Source: Luzula sylvatica
Taxonomy: Eukaryota > Streptophyta > Magnoliopsida > Poales > Juncaceae
DNA length: 64,000 nucleotides
NCBI GenBank assembly: GCA_946800325.1
Contig: CAMPEJ010000003.1
Span: forward strand, 806,001-870,000
Reading direction: 5' to 3'
The first letter of the stretch is position 1; each line of letters begins with the position of its first letter. The position numbers and the translations under genes were made by a program. Below are positions 52,205 through 64,000 of the stretch, piece after piece. The notes under the pieces were generated by a model. It worked only from the letters and a program-made list of their open reading frames with translations. It was not told the DNA's origin and did not search any database.

Positions 52205-55200
52205 TTATTTGAACTCCCCAAAGCATAAACAGATTGTTTTGAATCGAAAAACAAACTTTCTTAGTGTTTGTAAATTTTGGTGAAATGTTATGTGGTAAAA
52301 GATACGATTCGAATGATCTAAAAATATGTTATTTGAACTCCCCAATGCATAAAAAATTGTTTTGAATCGAAAAACAAACTTTCTTAGTGTTTGTAAATTT
52401 TGGTGAAATGTTATGTGGTAAAAGATACGATTCGAATGATCTAAAAATATGTTATTCGAACTCCCCAAAGCATAAACAAATTGTTTTGAATCGAAAAACA
52501 AACTTTCTTAGTGTTTGTAAATTTTGGTGAAATGTTATGTGGTAAAAGATACGATTCAAATGATCTCAAAATACGTTATTTGAACTCCCCAAAGCATAAA
52601 CAGATTGTTTTGAATCGAAAAACAAACTTTCTTAGTGTTTGTAAATTTTGGTGAAATGTTATGTGGTAAAAGATATGATTCAAATGAACTCAAAATACGT
52701 TATTTGAACTCCCCAAAGCATAAACAAATTGTTTTCAATCGAAAAACAAACTTTCTTAGTGTTTGTAAATTTTGGTAAAATGTAATGTGGTAAAAGATAC
52801 GATTCAAATGATCTCAAAATACGTTATTTGAACTCCCCAAAACATAAACAAATTGTTTTGAATCGAAAAACAAACTTTCTTAGTGTCTGTAAATTTTGGT
52901 GAAATGTTATGTGCTAAAAGATACGATTCAAATGATCTCAAAATACGTTATTTGAACTCCCCAAAGCATAAACAGATTGTTTTGAATCGAAAAACAAACT
53001 TTCTTAGTGTTTGTAAATTTTGGTGAAATGTTATGTAGTAAAAGATACGATTCGAATGATCTCAAAATACGTTATTCGAACTCCCCAAAGCATAAACAGA
53101 TTGTTTTGAATCGAAAAACAAACTGTCTTAGTGTTTGTAAATTTTGGTGAAATGTTATGTGGTAAAAGATACGATTCGAATGATCTCAAAATATGTTATT
53201 TGAACTCCCCAAAGCATAAACAGATTGTTTTGAATCGAAAAACAAACTTTCTTAGTGTCTGTAAATTTTGGTAAAATGTTATGTGGTAAAAGATACGATT
53301 CAAATGATCTCAAAATACGTTATTTGAACTCTCCAAAACATAAACAAATTGTTTTGAATCGAAAAACAAACTTTCTTAGTGTCTGTAAATTTTGGTGAAA
53401 TGTTATGTGGTAAAAGATACGATTCAAATGATCTCAAAATACGTTATTTGAACTCCCCAAAGCATAAACAGATTGTTTTGAATCGAAAAACAAACTTTCT
53501 TAGTGTTTGTAAATTTTGGTAAAATGTTATGTGGTAAAAGATACGATTCAAATGATCTCAAAATACGTTATTTGAACTCCCCAAAGCATAAACAGATTGT
53601 TTTGAATCGAAAAACAAACTTTCTTAGTGTTTGTAAATTTTGGTGAAATGTTATGTGGTAAAAGATACGATTCAAATGATCTCTAAATACGTTATTTGAA
53701 CTCCCCAAAGCATAAACAGATTGTTTTGAATCGAAAAACAAACTTTCTTAGTGTTTGTAAATTTTGGTGAAATGTTATGTGGTAAAAGATACGATTCGAA
53801 TGATCTAAAAATACGTTATTTGAACTCCCCAAAGCATAAAAAATTGTTTTGAATCGAAAAACAAACTTTCTTAGTGTTTGTAAATTTTGGTGAAATGTTA
53901 TGTGGTAAAAGATACGATTCGAATGATCTAAAAATATGTTATTCGAACTCCCCAAAGCATAAACAAATTGTTTTGAATCGAAAAACAAACTTTCTTAGTG
54001 TTTGTAAATTTTGGTGAAATGTTATGTGGTAAAAGATACGATTCGAATGATCTAAAAATATGTTATTCGAACTCCCCAAAGCATAAACAAATTGTTTTGA
54101 ATCGAAAAACAAACTTTCTTAGTGTTTGTAAATTTTGGTGAAATGTTATGTGGTAAAAGATACAATTCAAATGATCTCAAAATACGTTATTTGAACTCCC
54201 CAAAGCATAAACAGATTGTTTTGAATCGACAAACAAACTTTCTTAGTGTTTGTAAATTTTGGTGAAATGTTATGTGGTAAAAGATACGATTCAAATGATC
54301 TCAAAATACGTTATTTGAACTCTCCAAAGCATAAACAAATTGTTTTGAATCGAAAAACAAAGTTTCTTAGTGTCTGTAAATTTTGGTGAAATGTTATGTG
54401 GTAAAAGATACGATTCAAATGATCTAAAAATACGTTATTTGAACTCCCCAAAGCATAAACAGATTGTTTTGAATCGAAAAACAAACTTTCTTAGTGTCTG
54501 TAAATTTTGGTGAAATGTTATGTGGTAAAAGATACGATTCAAATGATCTCAAAATACGTTATTTGAACTCCCCAAAGCACAAACAGATTGTTTTGAATCG
54601 AAAAACAAACTTTCTTAGTGTTTGTAAATTTTGGCGAAATGTTATGTGGTAAAAGATACGATTCAAATGATCTCAAAATACGTTATTTGAACTCCCCAAA
54701 CCATAAACAAATTGTTTTGAATCGAAAAACAAACTTTCTTAGTGTTTGTAAATTTTGGTAAAATGTTATGTGGTAAAAGATACGATTCAAATGATCTCAA
54801 AATACGTTATTTGAACTCCCCAAAGCATAAACAAATTGTTTTGAATCGAAAAACTAACTTTCTTAGTGTTTGTAAATTTTGGTGAAATGATATGTGGTAA
54901 AAGATACGATTCAAATGATCTCAAAATACGTTATTTGAACTCCCAAAAGCATAAACAGATTGTTTTGAATCGAAAAACAAACTTTCTTAGTGTTTGTAAA
55001 TTTTGGTGAATTGTTATGTAGTAAAAGATACGATTCAAATGATCTCAAAATACGTTATTTGAACTCCCCAAAGCATAAACAGATTGTTTTGAATCGAAAA
55101 TCAAACTTTCTTAGTGTTTGTAAATTTTGGTGAAATGTTATGTCGTAGAAGATACGATTCAAATGATCTCAAAATACTTTATTTGAACTCCCCAAAGCAT

Positions 55201-58200
55201 AAACAGATTGTTTTGAATCGAAAAACAAACTTTCTTAGTGTTTGTAAATTTTGGTGAAATGTTATGTAGTAAAAGATACGATTCAAATAATCTCAAAATA
55301 CGTTATTTGAACTCCCCAAAGCATAAACAGATTGTTTTGAATCGAAAAACAAACTTTCTTAGTGTTTGTAAATTTTGGTGAAATGTTATGTGGTAAAAGA
55401 TACGATTCGAATGATCTAAAAATATGTTATTTGAACTCCCCAAAGCATAAATAAATTGATTTGAATCGAAAAACAAACTTTCTTAGTGTTTGTAAATTTT
55501 GGTGAAATGTTATGTAGTAAAAGATACGATTCAAATGATCTCAAAATACGTTATTTGAACTCCCCAAAGCATAAACTAATTGTTTTGAATCGAAAAACAA
55601 ACTTTCTTAGTGTTTGTAAATTTTGGTAAAATGTTATGTGGTAAACGATACGATTCAAATGATCTCAAAATACGTTATTTGAACTCCCCAAAGCATAAAC
55701 TAATTGTTTTGAATCGAAAAACAAACTTTCTTAGTGTTTGTAAATTTTGGTAAAATGTAATGTGGTAAAAGATACGATTCAAATGATCTCAAAATACGTT
55801 ATTTGAACTCCCCAAAACATAAACAAATTGTTTTGAATTGAAAAACAAACTTTCTTAGTGTTTGTAAATTTTGGTAAAATGTAATGTGGTAAAAGATACG
55901 ATTCAAATGATCTCAAAATACGTTATTTGAACTCCCCAAAGCATAACCAGAATGTTTTGAATCGAAAAACAAACTTTCTTAGTGTTTGTAAATTTTGGCG
56001 AAATGTTATGTGGTAAAAGATACGATTCAAATGATCTCAAAATACGTTATTTGAACTCCCCAAACCATAAACAAATTGTTTTGAATCGAAAAACAAACTT
56101 TCTTTGTGTTTGTAAATTTTGGTAAAATGTTATGTGGTAAAAGATACGATTCAAATGATCTCAAAATACGTTATTTGAACTCCCCAAAGCATAAACAGAT
56201 TGTTTTGAATCGAAAAACAAACTTTCTTAGTGTTTGTAAATTTTGGTGAAATGTTATGTGGTAAAAGATACGATTCAAATGATCTCAAAATACGTTATTT
56301 GAACTCCCCAAAGCATAAACAGATTGTTTTGAATCGAAAAACAAACTTTCTTAGTGTTTGTAAATTTGGGTAAAATGTTATGTGGTAAAAGATACGATTC
56401 AAATGATCTCAAAATACGTTATTTGAACTCCCCAAAGCATAAACAGATTGTTTTGAATCGAAAAACAAACTTTCTAAGTGTTTGTAAATGTTGGTGAAAT
56501 GTTATGTAGTAAAAGATACGATTCAAATGATCTCAAAATACGTTATTTGAACTCCCCAAAGCATAAACAAATTGTTTTGAATCGAAAAACAAACTTTCTT
56601 AGTGTTTGTAAATTTTGGTAAAATGTTATGTGGTAAACGATACGATTCAAATGATCTCAAAATACGTTATTTGAACTCCCCAAAGCATAAACAAATTGTT
56701 TGGAATCGAAAAACAAACTTTCTTAGTGTTTGTAAATTTTGGTAAAATGTTATGTGGTAAACGATACGATTCAAATGATCTCAAAATACGTTATTTGAAC
56801 TCCCCAAAGCATAAACAGATTGTTTTGAATCGAAAAACAAACTTTCTTAGTGTTTGTAAATTTTGGTGCAATGTTATGTGGTAAAAGATACGATTCAAAT
56901 GATCTCAAAATACATTATTTGAACTCCCCAAAGCATAAACAGATTGTTTTGAATCGAAAAACAAACTTTCTTAGTGTTTGTAAATTTTGGTGAAATGTTA
57001 TGTGGTAAAAGATACAATTCCAATGATCTCAAAATACGTTATTTGAACTCCCCAAAGCATAAACAGATTGTTTTGAATCGAAAAACAAACTTTCTTAGTG
57101 TTTGTAAATTTTGGTGAAATGTTATATGGAAAAAGATACGATTCAAATGATCTCAAATTACGTTATTTGAACTCCCCAAAGCATAAACAAATTGTTTTGA
57201 ATCGAAAAACAAACTTTCTTAGTGTTTGTAAATTTTGGTAAAATGTAATGTGGTAAAAGATACGATTCAAATGATCTCAAAATACGTTATTTGAACTCCC
57301 CAAAGCATAAACAGATTGTTTTGAATCGAAAAACAAACTTTCTTAGTGTTTGTAAATTTTGGTAAAATTTTATGTAGTAATAGATACGATTCAAATGATC
57401 TCAAAATACGTTATTTGAACTCCCCAAAGCATAAACAGATTGTTTTGAATCGAAAAACAAACTTTCTTAGTGTTTGTAAATTTTGGTAAAATGTTATGTG
57501 GTAAAAGATACGATTCGAATGATCTAAAAATAAGTTATTTGAACTCCCCAAAGCATAAAAAATTGTTTTGAATCGAAAAACAAACTTTCTTAGTGTTTGT
57601 AAATTTTGGTGAAATGTTATGTGGTAAAAGATACAATTCGAATGATCTAAAAATATGTTATTTGAACTCCCCAAAGCATAAACAAATTGTTTTGAATCGA
57701 AAAACAAACTTTCTTAGTGTTTGTAAATTTTGGTGAAATGTTATGTGGTAAAAGATACGATTCCATTGATCTCAAAATACGTTATTTGAACTCCCCAAAG
57801 CATAAACAGATTGTTTTGAATCGAAAAACAAACTTTCTTAGTGTTTGTAAATTTTGGTGAAATGTTATATGGAAAAAGATACGATTCAAATGATCTCAAA
57901 TTACGTTATTTGAACTCCCCAAAGCATAAACAAATTGTTTTGAATCGAAAAACAAACTTTCTTAGTGTTTGTAAATTTTGGTGAATTGTTATGTGGAAAA
58001 AGATACGATTCAAATGATCTCAAATTACGTTATTTGAACTCCCCAAAGCATAAACAGATTGTTTTGAATCGAAAAACAAACTTTCTTAGTGTTTGTAAAT
58101 TTTGGTGAAATGTTATGTAGTAAAAGAAACGATTCAAATGATCTCAAAATACGTTATTGGAACTCCCCAAAGCATAAACAGATTGTTTTGAATCGAAAAA

Positions 58201-61200
58201 CAAACTTTCTTAGTGTTTGTAAATTTTGGTGAAATGTTATGTAGTAAAAGATACGATTCAAATGATCTCAAAATACGTTATTCGAACTCCTCAAAGCATA
58301 AACAGATTGTTTTGAATCGAAAAACAAACTTTGTTAGTGTTTGTAAATTTTGGTGAAATGTTATGTGGTAAAAGATACGATTCGAATGATCTAAAAATAT
58401 GTTATTTGAACTCCCCAAAGCATAAAAAATTGTTTTGAATCGAAAAACAAACTTTGTTAGTGTTTGTAAATTTTGGTGAAATGTTATGTGGTAAAAGATA
58501 CGATTCAAATGATCTCAAAATACGTTATTTGAACTCCCCAAAGCATAAACAAATTGTTTTGAATCGAAAAACAAACTTTCTTAGTGTTTGTAAATTTTGG
58601 TGAAATGTTATGTGGTAAAATATACGATTCAAATGATCAAAAAATACGTTATTTGAACTCCCCAAAGCATAAACAAATTGTTTTGAATCGAAAAACAAAC
58701 TGTCTTAGTGTTTGTAAATTTTGGTGAAATGTTATGTAGTAAAAGATACGATTCAAATGATCTCAAAATACGTTATTTGAACTCCCCAAAGCGTAAACAA
58801 ATTGTTTTGAATCGAAAAACAAACTTTCTTAGTGTTTGTATATTTTGGTGAAATGTTATGTTGTTAAAGATACGATTCAAATGATCTAAAAATATGTTAT
58901 TTGAACTCCCCAAAGCATAAAAAATTGTTTTGAATCGAAAAAGAAACTTTCTTAGTGTTTGTAAATTTTGGTGAAATGTTATGTGGTAAAAGATACGATT
59001 CGAATGATCTAAAAATATGTTATTCGAACTCCCCAAAGCATAAACAAATTGTTTTGAATCGAAAAACAAACTTTCTTAGTGTTTGTAAATTTTGGTGAAA
59101 TGTTATGTGGTAAAAGATACGATTCAAATGATCTCAAAATACGTTATTTGAACTCCCCAAAGCATAAACAGATTGTTTTCAATCGAAAAACAAACTTTCT
59201 TAGTGTTTGTAAATTTTGGTGAAATGTTATGTGGTAAAAGATATGATTCGAATGAACTCAAAATACGTTATTTGAACTCCCCAAAGCATAAACAAATTGT
59301 TTTGAATCGAAAAACAAACTTTCTTAGTGTTTGTAAATTTTGGTAAAATGTAATGTGGTAAAAGATACGATTCAAATGATCTCAAAATACGTTATTTGAA
59401 CTCCCCAAAACATAGACAAATTGTTTTGAATCGAAAAACAAACTTTCTTAGTGTCTGTAAATTTTGGTGAAATGTTATGTGCTAAAAGATACGATTCAAA
59501 TGATCTCAAAATACGTTATTTGAACTCCCCAAAGCATAAACAGATTGTTTTCAATCGAAAAACAAACTTTCTTAGTGTTTGTAAATTTTGGTAAAATGTA
59601 ATGTGGTAAAAGATACGATTCAAATGATCTCAAAATACGTTATTTGAACTCCCCAAACCATAAACAGATTGTTTTGAATCGAAAAACAAACTTTCTTAGT
59701 GTTTGTAAATTTTGGTGAAATGTTATGTGGTAAAAGATACGATTCAAATGATCTCTAAATACGTTATTTGAACTCCCCAAAGCATAAACAGATTGTTTTG
59801 AATCGAAAAACAAACTTTCTTAGTGTTTGTAAATTTTGGTGAAATGTTATGTGGTAAAAGATACGATTCGAATGATCTAAAAATATGTTATTTGAACTCC
59901 CCAATGCATAAAAAATTGTTTTGAATCGAAAAACAAACTTTCTTAGTGTTTGTAAATTTTGGTGAAATGTTATGTGGTAAAAGATACGATTCGAATGATC
60001 TAAAAATATGTTATTCGAACTCCCCAAAGCATAAACAAATTGTTTTGAATCGAAAAACAAACTTTCTTAGTGTTTGTAAATTTTGGTGAAATGTTATGTG
60101 GTAAAAGATACGATTCAAATGATCTCAAAATACGTTATTTGAACTCCCCAAAGCATAAACAGATTGTTTTGAATCGAAAAACAAACTTTCTTAGTGTTTG
60201 TAAATTTTGGTGAAATGTTATGTGGTAAAAGATATGATTCAAATGAACTCAAAATACGTTATTTGAACTCCCCAAAGCATAAACAAATTGTTTTCAATCG
60301 AAAAACAAACTTTCTTAGTGTTTGTAAATTTTGGTAAAATGTAATGTGGTAAAAGATACGATTCAAATGATCTCAAAATACGTTATTTGAACTCCCCAAA
60401 ACATAAACAAATTGTTTTGAATCGAAAAACAAACTTTCTTAGTGTCTGTAAATTTTGGTGAAATGTTATGTGCTAAAAGATACGATTCAAATGATCTCAA
60501 AATACGTTATTTGAACTCCCCAAAGCATAAACAGATTGTTTTGAATCGAAAAACAAACTTTCTTAGTGTTTATAAATTTTGGTGAAATGTTATGTAGTAA
60601 AAGATACGATTCGAATGATCTCAAAATACGTTATTCGAACTCCCCAAAGCATAAACAGATTGTTTTGAATCGAAAAACAAACTGTCTTAGTGTTTGTAAA
60701 TTTTGGTGAAATGTTATGTGGTAAAAGATACGATTCGAATGATCTCAAAATATGTTATTTGAACTCCCCAAAGCATAAACAGATTGTTTTGAATCGAAAA
60801 ACAAACTTTCTTAGTGTTTGTAAATTTTGGTAAAATGTAATGTGGTAAAAGATACGATTCAAATGATCTCAAAATACGTTATTTGAACTCTCCAAAACAT
60901 AAACAAATTGTTTTGAATCGAAAAACAAACTTTCTTAGTGTCTGTAAATTTTGGTGAAATGTTATGTGGTAAAAGATACGATTCAAATGATCTCAAAATA
61001 CGTTATTTGAACTCTCCAAAACATAAACAAATTGTTTTGAATCGAAAAACAAACTTTCTTAGTGTCTGTAAATTTTGGTGAAATGTTATGTGGTAAAAGA
61101 TACGATTCAAATGATCTCAAAATACATTATTTGAACTCCCCAAAGCATAAACAGATTGTTTTGAATCGAAAAACAAACTTTCTTAGTGTTTGTAAATTTT

Positions 61201-63050
61201 GGCGAAATGTTATGTGGTAAAAGATACGATTCAAATGATCTCAAAATACGTTATTTGAACTCCCCAAACCATAAACAGATTGTTTTGAATCGAAAAACAA
61301 ACTTTCTTAGTGTTTGTAAATTTTGGTAAAATGTTATGTGGTAAAAGATACGATTCAAATGATCTCTAAATACGTTATTTGAACTCCCCAAAGCATAAAC
61401 AGATTGTTTTGAATCGAAAAACAAACTTTCTTAGTGTTTGTAAATTTTGGTGAAATGTTATGTGGTAAAAGATACGATTCGAATGATCTCTAAATACGTT
61501 ATTTGAACTCCCCAAAGCATAAACAGATTGTTTTGAATCGAAAAACAAACTTTCTTAGTGTTTGTAAATTTTGGTGAAATGTTATGTGGTAAAAGATACG
61601 ATTCGAATGATCTAAAAATATGTTATTCGAACTCCCCAAAGCATAAAAAATTGTTTTGAATCGAAAAACAAACTTTCTTAGTGTTTGTAAATTTTGGTGA
61701 AATGTTATGTGGTAAAAGATACGATTCGAATGATCTAAAAATACGTTATTCGAACTCCCCAAAGCATAAACAAATTGTTTTGAATCGAAAAACAAACTTT
61801 CTTAGTGTTTGTAAATTTTGGTGAAATGTTATGTGGTAAAAGATACGATTCAAATGATCTCAAAATACGTTATTTGAACTCCCCAAAGCATAAACAGATT
61901 GTTTTGAATCGAAAAACAAACTTTCTTAGTGTTTGTAAATTTTGGTGAAATGTTATGTGGTAAAAGATACGATTCAAATGATCTCAAAATACGTTATTTG
62001 AACTCCCAAAAGCATAAACAGATTGTTTTGAATCGAAAAACAAACTTTCTTAGTGTTTGTAAATTTTGGTGAATTGTTATGTAGTAAAAGATACGATTCA
62101 AATGATCTCAAAATACGTTATTTGAACTCCCCAAAGCATAAACAGATTGTTTTGAATCGAAAATCAAACTTTCTTAGTGTTTGTAAATTTTGGTGAAATG
62201 TTATGTCGTAGAAGATACGATTCAAATGATCTCAAAATACCTTATTTGAACTCCCCAAAGCATAAACAGATTGTTTTGAATCGAAAAACAAACTTTCTTA
62301 GTGTTTGTAAATTTTGGTGAAATGTTATGTGGTAAAAGATACGATTCGAATGATCTAAAAATATGTTATTTGAACTCCCCAATGCATAAAAAATTGTTTT
62401 GAATCGAAAAACAAACTTTCTTAGTGTTTGTAAATTTTGGTGAAATGTTATGTGGTAAAAGATACGATTCGAATGATCTAAAAATATGTTATTCGAAATC
62501 CCCAAAGCATAAACAAATTGTTTTGAATCGAAAAACAAACTTTCTTAGTGTTTGTAAATTTTGGTGAAATGTTATGTGGTAAAAGATACGATTCAAATGA
62601 TCTCAAAATACGTTATTTGAACTCCCCAAAGCATAAACAGATTGTTTTGAATCGAAAAACAAACTTTCTTAGTGTTTGTAAATTTTGGTGAAATGTTATG
62701 TGGTAAAAGATATGATTCAAATGAACTCAAAATACGTTATTTGAACTCCCCAAAGCATAAACAAATTGTTTTCAATCGAAAAACAAACTTTCTTAGTGTT
62801 TGTAAATTTTGGTAAAATGTAATGTGGTAAAAGATACGATTCAAATGATCTCAAAATACGTTATTTGAACTCCCCAAAACATAAACAAATTGTTTTGAAT
62901 CGAAAAACAAACTTTCTTCGTGTCTGTAAATTTTGGTGAAATGTTATGTGCTAAAAGATACGATTCAAATGATCTCAAAATACGTTATTTGAACTCCCCA
63001 AAGCATAAACAGATTGTTTTGAATCGAAAAACAAACTTTCTTAGTGTTTG
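52205..63050 (+). repeat. Segmental duplications in the right array, offsets 7559, 2478 and 7063 bp
   Basis: A block starting at 52205 recurs at 59764 and 62242. It shares CCAATGCATAAAAAATTG (near 52343, 59902, 62381), the ATGATTCAAATGAACTC type and GTGCTAAAAG (52911, 60470). The first pair extends about 1 kb. Separately, a group with ACTCCCAAAAGC, GAATTGTTATGTAG, GAAAATCAAAC and TGTCGTAGAAG at 54939-55150 recurs at 62002-62213. The unequal offsets mean several events are superimposed. Confidence 0.78.
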
Positions 63051-64000
63051 TAAATTTTGGTAAAATGTAATGTGGTAAAAGATACGATTCAAATGATCTC
63101 AAAATACGTTATTTGAACTCCCCAAAACATAAACAAATTGTTTTGAATCGAAAAACAAACTTTCTTAGTGTCTGTAAATTTTGGTGAAATGTTATGTGGT
63201 AAAAGATACGATTCAAATGATCTCAAAATACGTTATTTGAACTCCCCAAAGCATAAACAGATTGTTTTGAATCGAAAAACAAACTTTCTTAGTGTTTGTA
63301 AATTTTGGCGAAATGTTATGTGGTAAAAGATACGATTCGAATGATCTAAAAATATGTTATTTGAACTCCCCAATGCATAAAAAATTGTTTTGAATCGAAA
63401 AACAAACTTTCTTAGTGTTTGTAAATTTTGGTGAAATGTTATGTGGTAAAAGATACGATTCAAATGATCTCAAAATACGTTATTTGAACTCCCCAAAGCA
63501 TAAACAGATTGTTTTGAATCGAAAAACAAACTTTCTTAGTGTTTGTAAATTTGGGTAAAATGTTATGTGGTAAAAGATACGATTCAAATGATCTCAAAAT
63601 ACGTTATTTGAACTCCCCAAAGCATAAACAGATTGTTTTGAATCGAAAAACAAACTTTCTTAGTGTTTGTAAATTTTGGTGAAATGTTATGTGGTAAAAG
63701 ATACGATTCAAATGATCTCAAAATACGTTATTTGAACTCCCCAAAGCATAAACAGATTGTTTTGAATCGAAAAACAAACTTTCTTAGTGTTTGTAAATTT
63801 GGGTAAAATGTTATGTGGTAAAAGATACGATTCAAATGATCTCAAAATACGTTATTTGAACTCCCCAAAGCATAAACAGATTGTTTTGAATCGAAAAACA
63901 AACTTTCTTAGTGTTTGTAAATTTTGGCGAAATGTTATGTGGTAAAAGATACGATTCGAATGATCTAAAAATATGTTATTTGAACTCCCCAATGCATAAA

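Larger units (their letters stand above)
42509..64000 (+). repeat. Right satellite array, same ~124-bp monomer
   Basis: Same family and orientation as the left array, about 173 monomers, continuing past the window end. The first two full monomers (42524 ACTCTCC/GTCTGT type; 42648 AAAGGAT type) follow the left-array order. After that the monomers are more mixed than on the left, with extra variants: GTGCTAAAAG near 42873, 46720, 52911 and 60470; GGCGAAATG; AAACCATAAAC; TATATGGAAAAAG; and CCAATGCAT. Left-type monomers (GATCAAAAAAT, GCGT/TATATT, GATCTG/CTGAGAG) reappear at about 48.2-50.7 kb and 58.6 kb. No gene found. Confidence 0.97.

Noticed and set aside
2246..63463. Many recurring 76-98-aa minus-strand ORFs (HQNLQTL..., FYALGSSN...) in the satellite
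   Set aside because: They are translations of the tandem repeat that stay open only where a 123-bp monomer occurs. They have no domain, no independent start context and differ only as monomers differ.

Overview
The window is satellite DNA interrupted by one retrotransposon insertion. The organism is very probably a flowering plant. The insertion encodes a Ty3/gypsy gag-pol with hallmarks of the plant Athila lineage: a DLGAS protease, an FMDD reverse transcriptase, a tRNA-Asp-type primer site and no chromodomain. Everything else is an AT-rich tandem satellite with a monomer of about 124 bp. I do not recognise the satellite and cannot name a species. Long homogeneous satellite invaded by Athila-type elements suggests a centromeric or pericentromeric location, which is inference. 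No host gene, rRNA or tRNA gene was found.

Layout. (1) 1-31065: head-to-tail 124-bp satellite, about 250 monomers, in nested higher-order repeats. Large blocks recur at offsets of 4708, 6318, 1610 and about 2353/2476 bp in the first 20 kb. From about 19.7 to 31.07 kb the pattern changes to a roughly 10-monomer (1240-bp) unit with 7-, 11-, 12- and 16-monomer variants. (2) 31066-42508: retrotransposon DNA, made of a 5'-truncated copy that begins 98 bp before the pol stop codon, followed by a complete element (32725-42508). Their order is pol tail, 3' noncoding region, LTR, PBS, gag-pol, 3' noncoding region, PPT, LTR. The segment 31066-34075 is repeated at 39499-42508 with a single mismatch noticed on reading. 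(3) 42509-64000: the same satellite in the same orientation, about 173 monomers. Its monomers are more mixed and it carries its own segmental duplications (offsets 2108, 2478, 7063 and 7559 bp).

How the parts fit. The LTRs supply a promoter (CCAAT and TATA boxes before a pyrimidine-rich leader). The 5' leader supplies the primer site, and one uninterrupted ORF encodes gag, protease, RT, RNase H and integrase. The element looks structurally intact and very young. The satellite monomer order is nearly continuous across the insertion, with only about 147 bp missing, so the element landed inside one array and the loss of its upstream part was local. The many small minus-strand ORFs in the satellite are artefacts of the repeat.
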